Origin: a bacterium
Lineage (GTDB): Bacteria > Planctomycetota > Planctomycetia > Pirellulales > Pirellulaceae
Direction: 5' to 3'
Length of the DNA: 64,000 bases
NCBI GenBank assembly: GCA_030430075.1
Contig: JAUIGN010000001.1
Coordinates: 453,501-517,500 of the forward strand
The notes beneath the pieces are model-generated. The model saw only the letters and a program-made list of their open reading frames with translations. It was not told the origin of the DNA and did not search any database. Below, one piece after another: positions 45,258-54,129 of the stretch. Each line of letters starts with the position of its first letter. Position 1 is the stretch's first letter. The position numbers and the translations under genes are program-made.

Positions 45258-45880
45258 GTTGGCGCTCCGACCTGGTCCCGCGAATACAGTCCGGAGTTGA
45301 GGATATACATTTCCACGGCGCGGGGCGTTCGATAGCGAATACTCTTCGCCGCCGCGACACGCTGACGGATCTCGGTGCTACTCAGCTCAATCACCGGCAT
45401 GGTTACCTGGCATTCCTGAATCCGGCGAATTCGTGCATCATCCAGGAACGGCGCCAATTTGCCGAACTCCGGCTCGGGCGAATCCGCTCGCCGAACCACC
45501 AGCGGGACCGCCAAACTGCAGATCCGCTGTGGCTCGCGCCACGAGGGCAGATCGACCAATGAGTCCGCGCCCATCAGAAAGAACAGCTCTGCTTCCGGGT
45601 GCTGCCGCCGCAAGCTGGCCAGGGTATCGACAGTGTAGCTGACCCCGCCCCGGTCGATCTCCAACGTCGACACTTGCATGCCGGGGTGCCCTCCCACGGC
45701 CAGTTGCAACATCTCGGCCCGGATCGCGGCCGGGGTCATCGGACGTGACTTGTGCGGTGGAACGGCAGCCGGCATGAAAAGTACCCGATCGAGCCGGCAC
45801 TGCTCGCGGCACGTCTCCGCCAGCAGCAAGTGCCCGAAGTGAACGGGATCAAACGATCCGCCGAAGATTCCCAGTCGCAT
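45254..45880 (-). CDS. nadD: Nicotinate-nucleotide adenylyltransferase
   Basis: The enzyme adenylates nicotinic acid mononucleotide to deamido-NAD, the penultimate step of NAD synthesis, in the cytoplasm. It shows GIFGGSFDPVHFGHL (HxGH-type nucleotidyltransferase site at the N-terminus), PAAVPPHK, FLMGADSL and the C-terminal ISSTEIR-like LSSTEIRQRV. Length (208) is normal. Its last codon overlaps the start of an 89-residue gene. Confidence 0.96.
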   Translation of the reverse strand: MRLGIFGGSFDPVHFGHLLLAETCREQCRLDRVLFMPAAVPPHKSRPMTPAAIRAEMLQLAVGGHPGMQVSTLEIDRGGVSYTVDTLASLRRQHPEAELFFLMGADSLVDLPSWREPQRICSLAVPLVVRRADSPEPEFGKLAPFLDDARIRRIQECQVTMPVIELSSTEIRQRVAAAKSIRYRTPRAVEMYILNSGLYSRDQVGAPT

Positions 45881-46264
45881 GATGCATTGACGCTATGTTG
45901 ATGTGACTCCCCCAGGCGGATCGAACCAGCGTCCGACCGCTCCGTCCAGGGCGGCTACCGGGCAGTCTACCAGCCGGCCTGATCTGATGCACAGCGTGCT
46001 TCGAAGGCGACGGCAGCAGCCGGTCATCCGCTGCGTAGCCGAGCGTCGATCCGGGTTCGAGCCGCGTGCCGACCGCCCCGTCAACTGGTAAACTGACGAT
46101 CCGCTGTGCGTGCCGCGTACTTCCGCCCGGTCCCGCTCCGGAACGGTCCCTCAACGGGCCACCATGGTGTCAGCCCCCCAAATGCGGCCCGCCTGACCGC
46201 TCGATGAGGTTGGTGCCGACACGATATCCATTACCGGGACCGTTGCGGCCCCGTTCCCAGAGCG
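45881..46264. other. Divergent intergenic region (nadD/priA) with a diverged direct repeat
   Basis: About 31 nt at 45918-45948 (GGATCGAACCAGCGTCCGAC...) reappears diverged at 46052-46083 (GGGTTCGAGCCGCGTGCCG...). Both contain a tRNA T-loop-like core, but neither gives a complete cloverleaf. Promoters for nadD and priA should lie here, but no clear boxes were seen. Confidence 0.45.
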
Positions 46265-48565
46265 ATGTCTGAAAAACAGCAGAAACTTTTTGATGCCGAC
46301 CCCACACCGTGGGATTTGGATGACGAAGCGGAACAGTTCGTCGCCACGGTCGTCCTGCCGGAAGCGCCCCATGGCCCGTTCGACTACCTGGTCCCCGGGG
46401 AGCTGTTGGGCGCGGCGAAACCGGGCCGCCGAGTGCGCGTGCCGCTCGGCAAAGGCAATCGGACGGTGGAGGCCTATTGCGTGGCGGTGCGCAATGAGTC
46501 CGCCACGGCCAACCGGCAACGCACCTATCGACTCAAACCGATTCGTGCGGTAATTGACGAGCGGACGCTGGCCTCCGCCAGCATGCTGGCGCTAACCGAG
46601 TGGATGGCCGAGTATTACCTCTGTCCCTGGGGCCAGGTCCTGGAGGCGGTCATTCCGGCCGGGGTGAGGGGTCGGGCCGGGACACGGGAGGTCGTCCTCC
46701 TGGACGTGCCGACCAACGTCATTGCAAAGCTGACCCAACTCAAGCTCCCGCCGAAACAAGCCGAGGCGCTGCGGCAGTTGGCCGGGTCGACCACCCCGCT
46801 TTCCATCCCCGAGCTGCGCAAACGGTGCGGCTGCACGGCCGCACCCATTCATGGATTGATTCGCAAAGGGCTGGTCAACAAGCGTACGGTGCGGCAGCAC
46901 CAGGTTTCCCATGATGTCTCCCCCCTCAAGTCGGCACCGCCGCCTGAATTGAATGCGGACCAGCAGCGGGCGCTGGATGCGATCGTCGGCGTGCTGCGCG
47001 ACCAGGCCAACGACACCCTCCTGGTCCATGGTGTGACCGGCAGCGGCAAGACGGAAGTCTACATGCGGGCCATTGACGAGGTCATCAGCTTCGGCAAGCA
47101 AGCGATTGTGCTGGTCCCTGAAATCAGCCTGACCCCGCAGACCGTGGCCCGGTTTCGAGCCCGCTTTGATCGGATCGCCGTTCTGCACAGCCACCTCAGC
47201 CCGCCGCAGCGCCATTGGCATTGGCGCAGCATCGCGGCGGGTGAGATTCAAGTCGTGGTCGGCGCGCGGAGTGCGATCTTCGCACCGACACCGAACCTCG
47301 GTTTGATCGTAATTGACGAGGAGCACGACGCGTCCTTCAAACAGGATTCAGCACCCCGCTACCACGCTCGGCAAGTGGCACGCAAGCGGGCCGAACTGGA
47401 GAATGTGCCGGTGGTCCTGGGATCGGCAACCCCTTCCCTGGAGAGCTGGCACGAGGCCAGTCGGGGCGGATTCCGACTACTGACGCTCGCCCACCGCGTG
47501 CTCGACCGCCCGCTTCCCCACGTGGCGGCAATCGATCTGCGAACCGAGTTTCAGAATCGGGGTTCGCGGGGCGCCATCAGCCGGCCGCTGCAGACGGCAA
47601 TGAAGCAGGCCCTGCAGGAACAGGGACAGGTCATCCTGCTGCTTAACCGGCGCGGTTTCTCGACGAGCATCCAATGCAACGCCTGCGGGCATGTCGTACG
47701 CTGCCAGGATTGCGACATCGCACTGACCCATCATCGAGCGGGCGAACGCGCGGTCTGCCATTACTGTGACTACGAGATCCTGGCGCCGACCACTTGCCCC
47801 GAATGTAACTTCGAGGGGATCCGCTATGCCGGATTGGGCACCCAGCGTCTGGAAGCGGAAGTGCGGAGTCGCTTTGCGAACTACGAATGCCTGCGGATGG
47901 ACAGTGACACAATGCAGAAGCACGGCAGCCACGAGGCGGCATTCGCCCGGTTTCGGGCTGGTGAAGTGCAAATCCTCGTCGGCACGCAAATGATCGCCAA
48001 AGGGCTCGACTTTCCCAACGTCACGCTGGTGGGTGTGATCAACGCCGATACGGCGCTCCACTTCCCCGATTTCCGCGCAGCCGAGCGGACCTTTCAACTC
48101 GTCACGCAAGTCGCCGGCCGCACGGGCCGAGGCGACCGGGGTGGGCACGTCCTCGTGCAGACGTTCAGCCCCGAACACCCGGCAATCGTCGCCGCCATGC
48201 AACACGACTATGACCGGTTCGCAGACGGCGAGCTGCCCGTGCGCAAGGAGCACGGTTATCCACCCTTCTGTCAGATGGCCCGATTCATCATGCGCGGCGA
48301 ATCGGAAACGACGACCGAACATTTCGGAGAACACGTCGGGGAACGTTTGCGCGAAGAAGCCGAGCGTCGGGAGGCGAATGTTCGCATCCTGGGTCCCGCT
48401 CCAGCCCCCCTGGCCAAGTTGCGCGGCCGGTTCCGCTTCCACTTGCTGATTGCCGGCGATCAACCGGTAACGCTGCGGGAGATCATGGGGACGGTGATTG
48501 GCGAGCTGAAAGCGCCTGACGACGTGCAGTGGATCGTGGATGTCGATCCGCTTGATATGCTTTGA
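46265..48565 (+). CDS. priA: Primosomal protein N' (PriA helicase)
   Basis: A replication-restart 3'-5' DNA helicase of 766 residues. An N-terminal DNA-binding domain (about 25-130, beginning VVLPEAPHGPFDYLVP) is followed by the Walker A motif GVTGSGKTEVY, the DEEH box in VIDEEHDASFKQ, and a PriA-specific zinc module with eight cysteines from CNACGH to CPEC. The C-terminal helicase half contains GTQMIAKGLDFP and QVAGRTGRG. Length and order match the family. ATG46265 is followed by an unusually acidic 25-residue leader. Confidence 0.95.
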   Translation: MSEKQQKLFDADPTPWDLDDEAEQFVATVVLPEAPHGPFDYLVPGELLGAAKPGRRVRVPLGKGNRTVEAYCVAVRNESATANRQRTYRLKPIRAVIDERTLASASMLALTEWMAEYYLCPWGQVLEAVIPAGVRGRAGTREVVLLDVPTNVIAKLTQLKLPPKQAEALRQLAGSTTPLSIPELRKRCGCTAAPIHGLIRKGLVNKRTVRQHQVSHDVSPLKSAPPPELNADQQRALDAIVGVLRDQANDTLLVHGVTGSGKTEVYMRAIDEVISFGKQAIVLVPEISLTPQTVARFRARFDRIAVLHSHLSPPQRHWHWRSIAAGEIQVVVGARSAIFAPTPNLGLIVIDEEHDASFKQDSAPRYHARQVARKRAELENVPVVLGSATPSLESWHEASRGGFRLLTLAHRVLDRPLPHVAAIDLRTEFQNRGSRGAISRPLQTAMKQALQEQGQVILLLNRRGFSTSIQCNACGHVVRCQDCDIALTHHRAGERAVCHYCDYEILAPTTCPECNFEGIRYAGLGTQRLEAEVRSRFANYECLRMDSDTMQKHGSHEAAFARFRAGEVQILVGTQMIAKGLDFPNVTLVGVINADTALHFPDFRAAERTFQLVTQVAGRTGRGDRGGHVLVQTFSPEHPAIVAAMQHDYDRFADGELPVRKEHGYPPFCQMARFIMRGESETTTEHFGEHVGERLREEAERREANVRILGPAPAPLAKLRGRFRFHLLIAGDQPVTLREIMGTVIGELKAPDDVQWIVDVDPLDML

Positions 48566-48611
48566 GGAATGTGGCTTGGGGCACTGGGCGAGAACTGGTT
48601 GGGGGGCTGGG

Positions 48612-48661
48612 GGAGACCTGACGGTCGGCGGTTTCGGCGGGGTCGGAGACCCGCGCCGAGC
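48612..48661 (+). repeat. dispersed ~50-bp GC-rich repeat, copy 3
   Basis: GGAGACCTGACGGTCGG leads into GTTTCGGCGGGGTCGGAG and ends ACCCGCGCCGAGC. It lies 46 nt after priA and is immediately followed by the palindrome array, so both repeat families meet here. Confidence 0.85.
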
Positions 48662-48664
48662 AAG

Positions 48665-48796
48665 CTGTGCATGACATATTCCTGCCCTCCCGTCTTCCGT
48701 AGGTCATGCTGTGCATGACATATTCCTGCCCTCCCGTCTTCCGTAGGTCATGCTGTGCATGACATTTTCCTGCCCTCCCGTCTTCCGTAGGTCATG
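48665..48796. repeat. three tandem 44-bp units containing the 7-3-7 palindrome
   Basis: Each unit runs from CTGTGCATGACA through TTCCTGCCCTCCCG to CCGTAGGTCATG. The unit junctions rebuild GTCATGC-TGT-GCATGAC at 48703-48719 and 48747-48763. The units are almost identical (one T/A change in the third), so the expansion is recent. A decayed extra half follows to about 48830. Confidence 0.9.
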
Positions 48797-48974
48797 CCGT
48801 CTTCCCCTGGACGTCTTGTGCATGACCTGTGCCGACCGGCAATCCCATTTCCGGACACACGTCGCTCGCGGATCGGCGGGGCGGCGCCTCCCCGCAAATG
48901 CTCTGGCTTGCCCTCCAGAATGCCCATAGAATTACGGGAGACGCACAGATTCCGCAGTTTCACGCTGGCAGGCT

Positions 48975-50753
48975 ATGGGTTACCGCACTGTAAAACGCGC
49001 CCTGGGCGAGACGAATATTGAACGCAAATGCCGCGTTCTCTTCGGCCTCTGCCTGGGACTGCTGATCTTTTCCGCGTTTTACTGGGTCGGTCACGTCGGC
49101 GAGGACCTGGTCATCCAGACGACCGATCGGATTGGCCGCGACTATGTCGGCTCGTCATTGGCCTACACCCATTGGGGTATGTGGGAAACTGACCCCAAGG
49201 CAGCCGAGTACCTGCAGCGGATGAAGAAGAGCCTTGTGGAGGAGGAATACGCGACGGCCTTCATGTCGCTGGGCCGCGACGAAACCGAATACACCAGGAT
49301 CCCGCCGGAGGGTGTTCAGCCGGAAAGCGAGGAGGAGCTCGCCATCCTGATCGGCCTCCGCGAAAAATGGCAAGCTCAGGTGCAGCAAGACGCGGGCGGC
49401 GAGCCCGCGGAGGAAAGCGGCGAACATCTGTTTGACACGCTGCCGCGTCCGGAAGTCGGCCAATACAACTACTACCAGCCGATCTTCTGGAAAAAGAGCT
49501 GCGTGGACTGCCATGACGTTTATGCCGGTTCGTTGCCTCCCGATCAGAGCGCCACGACCGCCAACTTCGCCTCGGCCCCGTTTCGCGTCGTTCGGGTTAC
49601 CCTGCCCTACGACAACACGCAAAGGGCGATTGGCAACACCTATTCGATTCTCTACACGACGGCCATTCTCACCATCTTTGTCGCCATGGTCGCGCTCTAC
49701 GTGATCGTGCGGTACGTCATCGTCAAGCCGCTCAAGCACCTCCACGACGTGAGTGATGAGATCAGTCGAGGCAACACAGAACTTCGCGCGGACATCCAGA
49801 CGCGCGACGAGTTTGAAGATTTGGCGGACGCATTCAACCGAATGCTGCGTCACTTGATCGAGGCGCAATCGGAACTGCGCAACGTGAACACCGACCTGGA
49901 TATCAAGGTCGACGAGTTGGCACAGGCGAACATGCGTCTGTACGAAATGAATCGATTGAAGAGCGATTTCCTGGCCAACATGAGCCACGAGCTCAGAACG
50001 CCGCTGAACAGCATTATCGGATTCTCCGAAGTCCTTCAGGGAATCGACTCGCTGACCGACAAACAGAAGCGGTATGCCCACAACATTCAGAAATCGGGCC
50101 GCGTCTTGCTGGAGATGATCAACGACATCCTGGATCTGGCCAAGCTGGAAGCCGGCAAGATGGAGGTTCGCCCCACCGAGTTTCGCATCGATTCGGTAGT
50201 CAGCGCGCAATGTGACATGGTCCAGGCGTTGACGGAAGAAAAGAACATTGACCTGGAGGTCAACGTGCCGAAGACGGCAGCCCTTGTCTACCAGGACCAG
50301 TCAAAGGTTCAGCAGGTACTCACCAACCTGCTCTCGAACGCAATCAAGTTCACTCCCGAAGGCGGACGCATCACGATCAACGTTTCGCGGACCGACCAGG
50401 AGCAACTTGAATTGACCGTGGCCGATACGGGGGTCGGCATCCACAAAGACGACTATGAGGTGATCTTTGAGAAGTTCCGTCAAAGCGAGGCGGTGGTAGG
50501 AACCGACGGACTGACGCGCGAGTATTCGGGCACCGGCTTGGGGCTGTCGATCGTCAAAGAGCTCTGCAAGCTGCTGGGGGGCGAGATCACCTTTGAAAGT
50601 GAGTTGGGTATTGGGAGCACGTTCAAGGTGACGCTGCCCTGGAGCCTGGACACACCAACCCAGCCGACGTTAAATTCGCAAATTGACGAATTGACGCGGC
50701 CCCGCCCAGACCACCTCACGCCGCGTCCCGCGACGGTCTCGGCCGGCGAATGA
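48975..50753 (+). CDS. Membrane sensor histidine kinase with CxxCH (c-type haem) sensor domain
   Basis: A 592-residue kinase. TM1 spans about residues 20-39. The periplasmic domain (40-222) resembles DUF3365/Tll0287-like haem sensors and contains CVDCH (Cys176, Cys179, His180), a covalent haem-binding motif. TM2 is about 223-249, then come a HAMP domain (250-303), a coiled coil, a HisKA domain with His338 in MSHELRTPLN, and a HATPase domain with NLLSNAIKF, VADTGVGI and GTGLGLSIVKEL. It probably senses redox state or a gas ligand. No response regulator is adjacent. The start lies close to the palindrome array. Confidence 0.93.
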   Translation: MGYRTVKRALGETNIERKCRVLFGLCLGLLIFSAFYWVGHVGEDLVIQTTDRIGRDYVGSSLAYTHWGMWETDPKAAEYLQRMKKSLVEEEYATAFMSLGRDETEYTRIPPEGVQPESEEELAILIGLREKWQAQVQQDAGGEPAEESGEHLFDTLPRPEVGQYNYYQPIFWKKSCVDCHDVYAGSLPPDQSATTANFASAPFRVVRVTLPYDNTQRAIGNTYSILYTTAILTIFVAMVALYVIVRYVIVKPLKHLHDVSDEISRGNTELRADIQTRDEFEDLADAFNRMLRHLIEAQSELRNVNTDLDIKVDELAQANMRLYEMNRLKSDFLANMSHELRTPLNSIIGFSEVLQGIDSLTDKQKRYAHNIQKSGRVLLEMINDILDLAKLEAGKMEVRPTEFRIDSVVSAQCDMVQALTEEKNIDLEVNVPKTAALVYQDQSKVQQVLTNLLSNAIKFTPEGGRITINVSRTDQEQLELTVADTGVGIHKDDYEVIFEKFRQSEAVVGTDGLTREYSGTGLGLSIVKELCKLLGGEITFESELGIGSTFKVTLPWSLDTPTQPTLNSQIDELTRPRPDHLTPRPATVSAGE

Positions 50754-50836
50754 GCGACCGCCCACTTTTCGCCGCCCTTCACCTCGCTCGCCATCACCGT
50801 CTCTGCCAGTTCCCTCCCTTTCCCAACAGCGTCACC

Positions 50837-51292
50837 ATGAATGCACCCACGGTCCATCTGTTCACCGACGGCGGCTGCAGTGGAAATCCGGGGCCCGGCG
50901 GATGGGCCTTCATCCTGCGACACGTCACGACGGAGAAGGAGCGGGAAGCGTTTGGCGCCGAGGCCGAGGCGACGAACAACCGGATGGAGTTGACGGCGGT
51001 CGTCCGCGGCCTGGAGGCCCTCAACCGGCCCTGCTTCGTGGAACTGTTTACGGACAGCGTCTACGTCGGGAAGGGCCTGACCGAGTGGCTGCCGAAATGG
51101 AAGGCCAACGGCTGGCGGCGACGTGAGGGAAAGGCCTGGAAGCCAATCAAGAACGAAGACCTTTGGCGTCGCCTGGACCAACTCGCTCAAGAGCACCGAA
51201 TCAAGTACACTCGCGTGGCTGGTCACAGCGGCCATCCGGAAAATGACCGCTGCGACGAACTGGCCGTTGCGGCCTACCAGAAATACCGCTAG
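50837..51292 (+). CDS. rnhA: Ribonuclease HI
   Basis: This enzyme degrades the RNA strand of RNA-DNA hybrids. The 151-residue protein has all four catalytic acids: Asp11 (LFTDGGCSGNPGPGG), Glu51 (NNRMELTAV), Asp73 (FTDSVYVGKG) and Asp137 (HPENDRCDELA), matching E. coli Asp10, Glu48, Asp70 and Asp134. The handle region KANGWRRREGK is present. ATG50837 gives the normal length; the upstream ATG at 50750, inside the kinase stop, would add 29 unlikely residues. Confidence 0.95.
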   Translation: MNAPTVHLFTDGGCSGNPGPGGWAFILRHVTTEKEREAFGAEAEATNNRMELTAVVRGLEALNRPCFVELFTDSVYVGKGLTEWLPKWKANGWRRREGKAWKPIKNEDLWRRLDQLAQEHRIKYTRVAGHSGHPENDRCDELAVAAYQKYR

Positions 51293-51433
51293 GCGCGGAT
51301 CATTCACGAACGAACATCAATTCAGTGCAAGACGCTGTGTCGCAATCGGTTGCAGTGAACTTAGCCCAATGCGTTGCGCGTCTCAGCCGGAGCGTGCTAG
51401 GGTCCGGTTTGTCGGGCGACCAATGGAACCGGG

Positions 51434-51453
51434 GCTAACGCCCAACGGCTGAT
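51434..51453. repeat. short dispersed motif in the rnhA-symporter gap
   Basis: GGCTAACGCCCAACGGCTGA closely matches GGCTACCGCCCAACGGCTGA near 29670, and the core GCCCAACGGCT recurs near 59670. In both of the first two places a CCGGAGCG sequence lies 40-60 nt upstream, suggesting decayed copies of a larger intergenic element. Confidence 0.5.
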
Positions 51454-51562
51454 GGACTGGCCCGTGTCGTTTGCCTTTCTCCCATGGTCGCCCGGACTGA
51501 AACACTGCACGCCGATCGGACCACTCCACTGCCCCCCGCCTCTAACTCGATTTCCGCAGACC

Positions 51563-51790
51563 ATGAAGTACTTCGTCCCTGCCATGATTGTCGCGCTGGT
51601 CGTCCTGCATCAGGACTACTGGCAATGGGATCAGGCCACCTTGGATTTCGGATTCATCCCCCGCGCCCTGACGTATCATGCGGCGCTCTCCTTGATGGCC
51701 GCAGCGTCGTGGGCCGTGGCGGTCCGCTGGTGTTGGCCGCGTGAGACTGCGATCGGCACGCCTGACGACGGGCAGGAGGTCACACCGTGA
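51563..51790 (+). CDS. DUF3311-like small membrane protein
   Basis: A 75-residue protein with two predicted membrane helices (FVPAMIVALVVLHQDYW and YHAALSLMAAASWAVAV) separated by an acidic loop. DUF3311 proteins of this size are commonly encoded just before sodium:solute symporters, and this gene overlaps the symporter gene by 4 nt (GTGA). It is probably an accessory subunit in the inner membrane. ATG51563 is the natural start; the frame upstream is non-coding. Confidence 0.75.
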   Translation: MKYFVPAMIVALVVLHQDYWQWDQATLDFGFIPRALTYHAALSLMAAASWAVAVRWCWPRETAIGTPDDGQEVTP

Positions 51791-53361
51791 TCCAGTTGAC
51801 AGTGATCGTCGCCTACCTGGGGCTGCTGGTACTGCTCGGCTACGCCGCGAATCGTTCCTTCCGCGGCACGGCCAGTGACTATCTGCTCGCCAGCCACTCG
51901 ATTGGCCCCGTCCTGTTGTTGATGTCCCTGTTCGGGACAACGATGACCGCGTTTGCCCTGGTTGGGTCGACCGGACGCGCCTATACGCTGGGGGTCGGCG
52001 TCTTCGGGCTGCTCGCTTCGGCCAGCGGCATCGTCCATTCGCTCTGTTTTTTCCTGGTCGGCGTCCGGGTTTGGTCCCTGGGGCGGCGGTACGGCTACAC
52101 GACGCAGATTCAGTTTTTTCGGGATCGCTTGCAGAACGACAGCATCGGTGTCCTCCTGTTCCCTGTCCTGGTGTCGCTGGTGGTCGGCTACCTGCTGCTC
52201 GGTGTGGTTGGTGGCGGCGCGGTTGTCAACGGCGTCACGGCCGGGACCTTCTCGCAACCGGGCTGGCTGGTCGCGGACAACCTGGGCGTCCCGCCGTGGC
52301 TCGCTTCGGCCGCCATCTGCGGTGTCGTGCTAACCTACGTGTTCCTGGGCGGCATGCGCGGAGCGGCCTGGGCGAATACTTTTCAGACCGGCGTCTTCAT
52401 GGTTCTGGGGCTGCTCACCTTCGTTGTCGTCGCCAACGCAATTGGCGGCGGTGACGGGCTGTTCGAGAATATGCGCAATGCCTCCCAGGCGGTCAGCGAG
52501 GCGAACCTGACACGAGCGAAGATCCCCAAGCCGATCTTCTTCTCATTTCTGTTTATTCCGCTATCCGTGGGGATGTTCCCGCACGTGTTTCAACACTGGC
52601 TGACCGCCCGCAGTGCGGCGACGTTCAAGCTGCCGATCGTGATGCACCCGGTCTTCATCCTGATCGTCTGGTTTCCCTGTGTGCTGATCGGCATCTGGGC
52701 CAGCAGCCCTCTTTCCGGAATTCCCGCGGGCACCGACGAAAACACCGTCCTGGCCGAACTGGTTCGGCTGCACGCCGGCCCGGTGCTCGGCGGCCTGCTG
52801 ACGGCGGGCATCCTGGCTGCCATCATGTCGTCCCTGGATAGCCAGTTTCTCTGTATCGGGACAATGTTCACGAAAGACATCCTGCTCCACTATTGGGGGG
52901 AAACGCAGTTCACGGACCGGCAGACGGTGGTGTTTGCCCGCTATTTCATTGTGGCAATTGTCGTGGCCACGTTCCTGCTCAGCCTTGTTCTGCCGCGCGC
53001 CGTCTTTGATCTGGGCCTCTGGTCATTCAGTGGCTTCACCGGCCTGTTCCCCCTGGTCCTGGCGGCCATCTATTGGAAGCGGCTAACGGCCGCCGGGGCC
53101 ATTGCGAGCGTGCTGACGACGGTCGGTTGCTGGGGTTACTTGTTCTACCGCTCCGAGTTCGGCAGCAATGCTCGGTATGGTTTTCCGGAAGCGTCCATCG
53201 AACTGGTCGCCGGATGGTCCGTTCCGCCCCTGCTTCCTGTCGTATCGATCACCGTGGCCTCCGCCGTCGTGCTGGTCGTCGTCTCGCTCTTGACACGTCC
53301 TCCTTCCGATCAGGTACTCGCCAAGTTCTTTCCGGACGATCCGGGCATGACCTTGCGATAG
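51787..53361 (+). CDS. Sodium:solute symporter family protein
   Basis: A 524-residue polytopic protein with about 13 helices. Family features include ASDYLLASHSIGP after the first helix, SLFGTTMTAFALVGS in the sodium-site helix, and MSSLDSQFLCIGTMFTKDI in the TM8 region of the SSS fold. The substrate cannot be read from sequence; organic acids, amino acids or sugars are possible. GTG51787 overlaps the DUF3311 stop. Confidence 0.92.
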   Translation: MIQLTVIVAYLGLLVLLGYAANRSFRGTASDYLLASHSIGPVLLLMSLFGTTMTAFALVGSTGRAYTLGVGVFGLLASASGIVHSLCFFLVGVRVWSLGRRYGYTTQIQFFRDRLQNDSIGVLLFPVLVSLVVGYLLLGVVGGGAVVNGVTAGTFSQPGWLVADNLGVPPWLASAAICGVVLTYVFLGGMRGAAWANTFQTGVFMVLGLLTFVVVANAIGGGDGLFENMRNASQAVSEANLTRAKIPKPIFFSFLFIPLSVGMFPHVFQHWLTARSAATFKLPIVMHPVFILIVWFPCVLIGIWASSPLSGIPAGTDENTVLAELVRLHAGPVLGGLLTAGILAAIMSSLDSQFLCIGTMFTKDILLHYWGETQFTDRQTVVFARYFIVAIVVATFLLSLVLPRAVFDLGLWSFSGFTGLFPLVLAAIYWKRLTAAGAIASVLTTVGCWGYLFYRSEFGSNARYGFPEASIELVAGWSVPPLLPVVSITVASAVVLVVVSLLTRPPSDQVLAKFFPDDPGMTLR

Positions 53362-53562
53362 GTTGAGAATCGGTTAAAATTGTGGATTCGCACAAGTTGC
53401 GAGGTGACGCCCTGGCGTCTCCCGAATCGCAAAGGCCGATTCGCCAAGGCGAACGGCCATGACGGCCTGACTGTCGTGGATCGCGAAACGGTGAAGCTGC
53501 AGGCGATCTTCGTGATTTCGTCCCAACTCATTCGTCCGGCTAATGCCCAGGAAACCAGCAGC

Positions 53563-53829
53563 GTGAGACCCAGAAACACAAAACCGCGAAAACGCAAGAA
53601 GCTCACGACCCGAGCGAAAAAGAAGGATCCTCTTTTCGTCGACGGCAAACGTCCTCGTCCGATGTACGTGGACTACAAAGACGTCGAGATGCTAAAGAAG
53701 TTGATCAACCGTCACGGCCGGATCGTCGGACGCCGCAAGACGGGTTGCTCGGCAGCCAGCCAACACGTCGTAACGACGGCGATCAAGAGGGCCCGTTTCA
53801 TGGCCCTGCTGCCTTACACGGGCGAGTAG
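53563..53829 (+). CDS. rpsR: 30S ribosomal protein S18
   Basis: An 88-residue bS18 with the typical core [34 protein letters not shown] and [15 protein letters not shown] basic N-terminal tail ([13 protein letters not shown]) is also normal. GTG53563 gives the usual length; the frame open upstream to 53380 lacks S18 character. It stands alone here, away from rpsF and rplI, its usual neighbours, and ends before a strong intrinsic terminator. Confidence 0.93.
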   Translation: MRPRNTKPRKRKKLTTRAKKKDPLFVDGKRPRPMYVDYKDVEMLKKLINRHGRIVGRRKTGCSAASQHVVTTAIKRARFMALLPYTGE

Positions 53830-53931
53830 TCGCCCGGCACGCAGAGACGTGCGGCCAGACCACGACCACCGATTTGCGAATCCAGCATTTGCAGATCGAC
53901 TGGTTGCAAATCAACCGCCTACAGATCACCG

Positions 53932-53959
53932 GCCCGCCAGCCAACGGCGGGCTGTTTTT
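53932..53959 (+). terminator. Intrinsic terminator after rpsR
   Basis: A perfect 7-bp stem GCCCGCC / GGCGGGC encloses a 7-nt loop AGCCAAC and is followed by TGTTTTTG. It lies 102 nt after the rpsR stop and is the clearest Rho-independent terminator in the window. Confidence 0.88.
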
Positions 53960-54079
53960 GTAGGCGGGCAGCGCCATTCATGTTGGCAGCCAGCGCTGCT
54001 TTCTTCCGCAAGTAGCGATTTTCTTTTTCGCAGGTAGCGCCGCTGGTCGCTTGTCAATTGCCACCGACCGCCGTCGCTC

Positions 54080-54129
54080 GCTCGGCGCGGGTCTCCGACC
54101 CCGCCGAAACCGCCGACCGCAAGGTCTCC
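54080..54129 (-). repeat. dispersed ~50-bp GC-rich repeat, copy 4 (inverted)
   Basis: On the minus strand this copy reads GGAGACCTTGCGGTCGG, then the shared core and end ACCCGCGCCGAGC. It lies in the 53830-54288 convergent gap between rpsR and the VIT/VWA gene. The remainder of the gap after the terminator has AT-richer stretches (TTTTCTTTTTCGC) but no gene. Confidence 0.85.

Noticed and set aside
45900..45975. Possible minus-strand tRNA with GGTTCGATCC and GGTAGAC.
   Set aside because: The T-stem and acceptor stem do not pair; it fits better as part of a diverged direct repeat.
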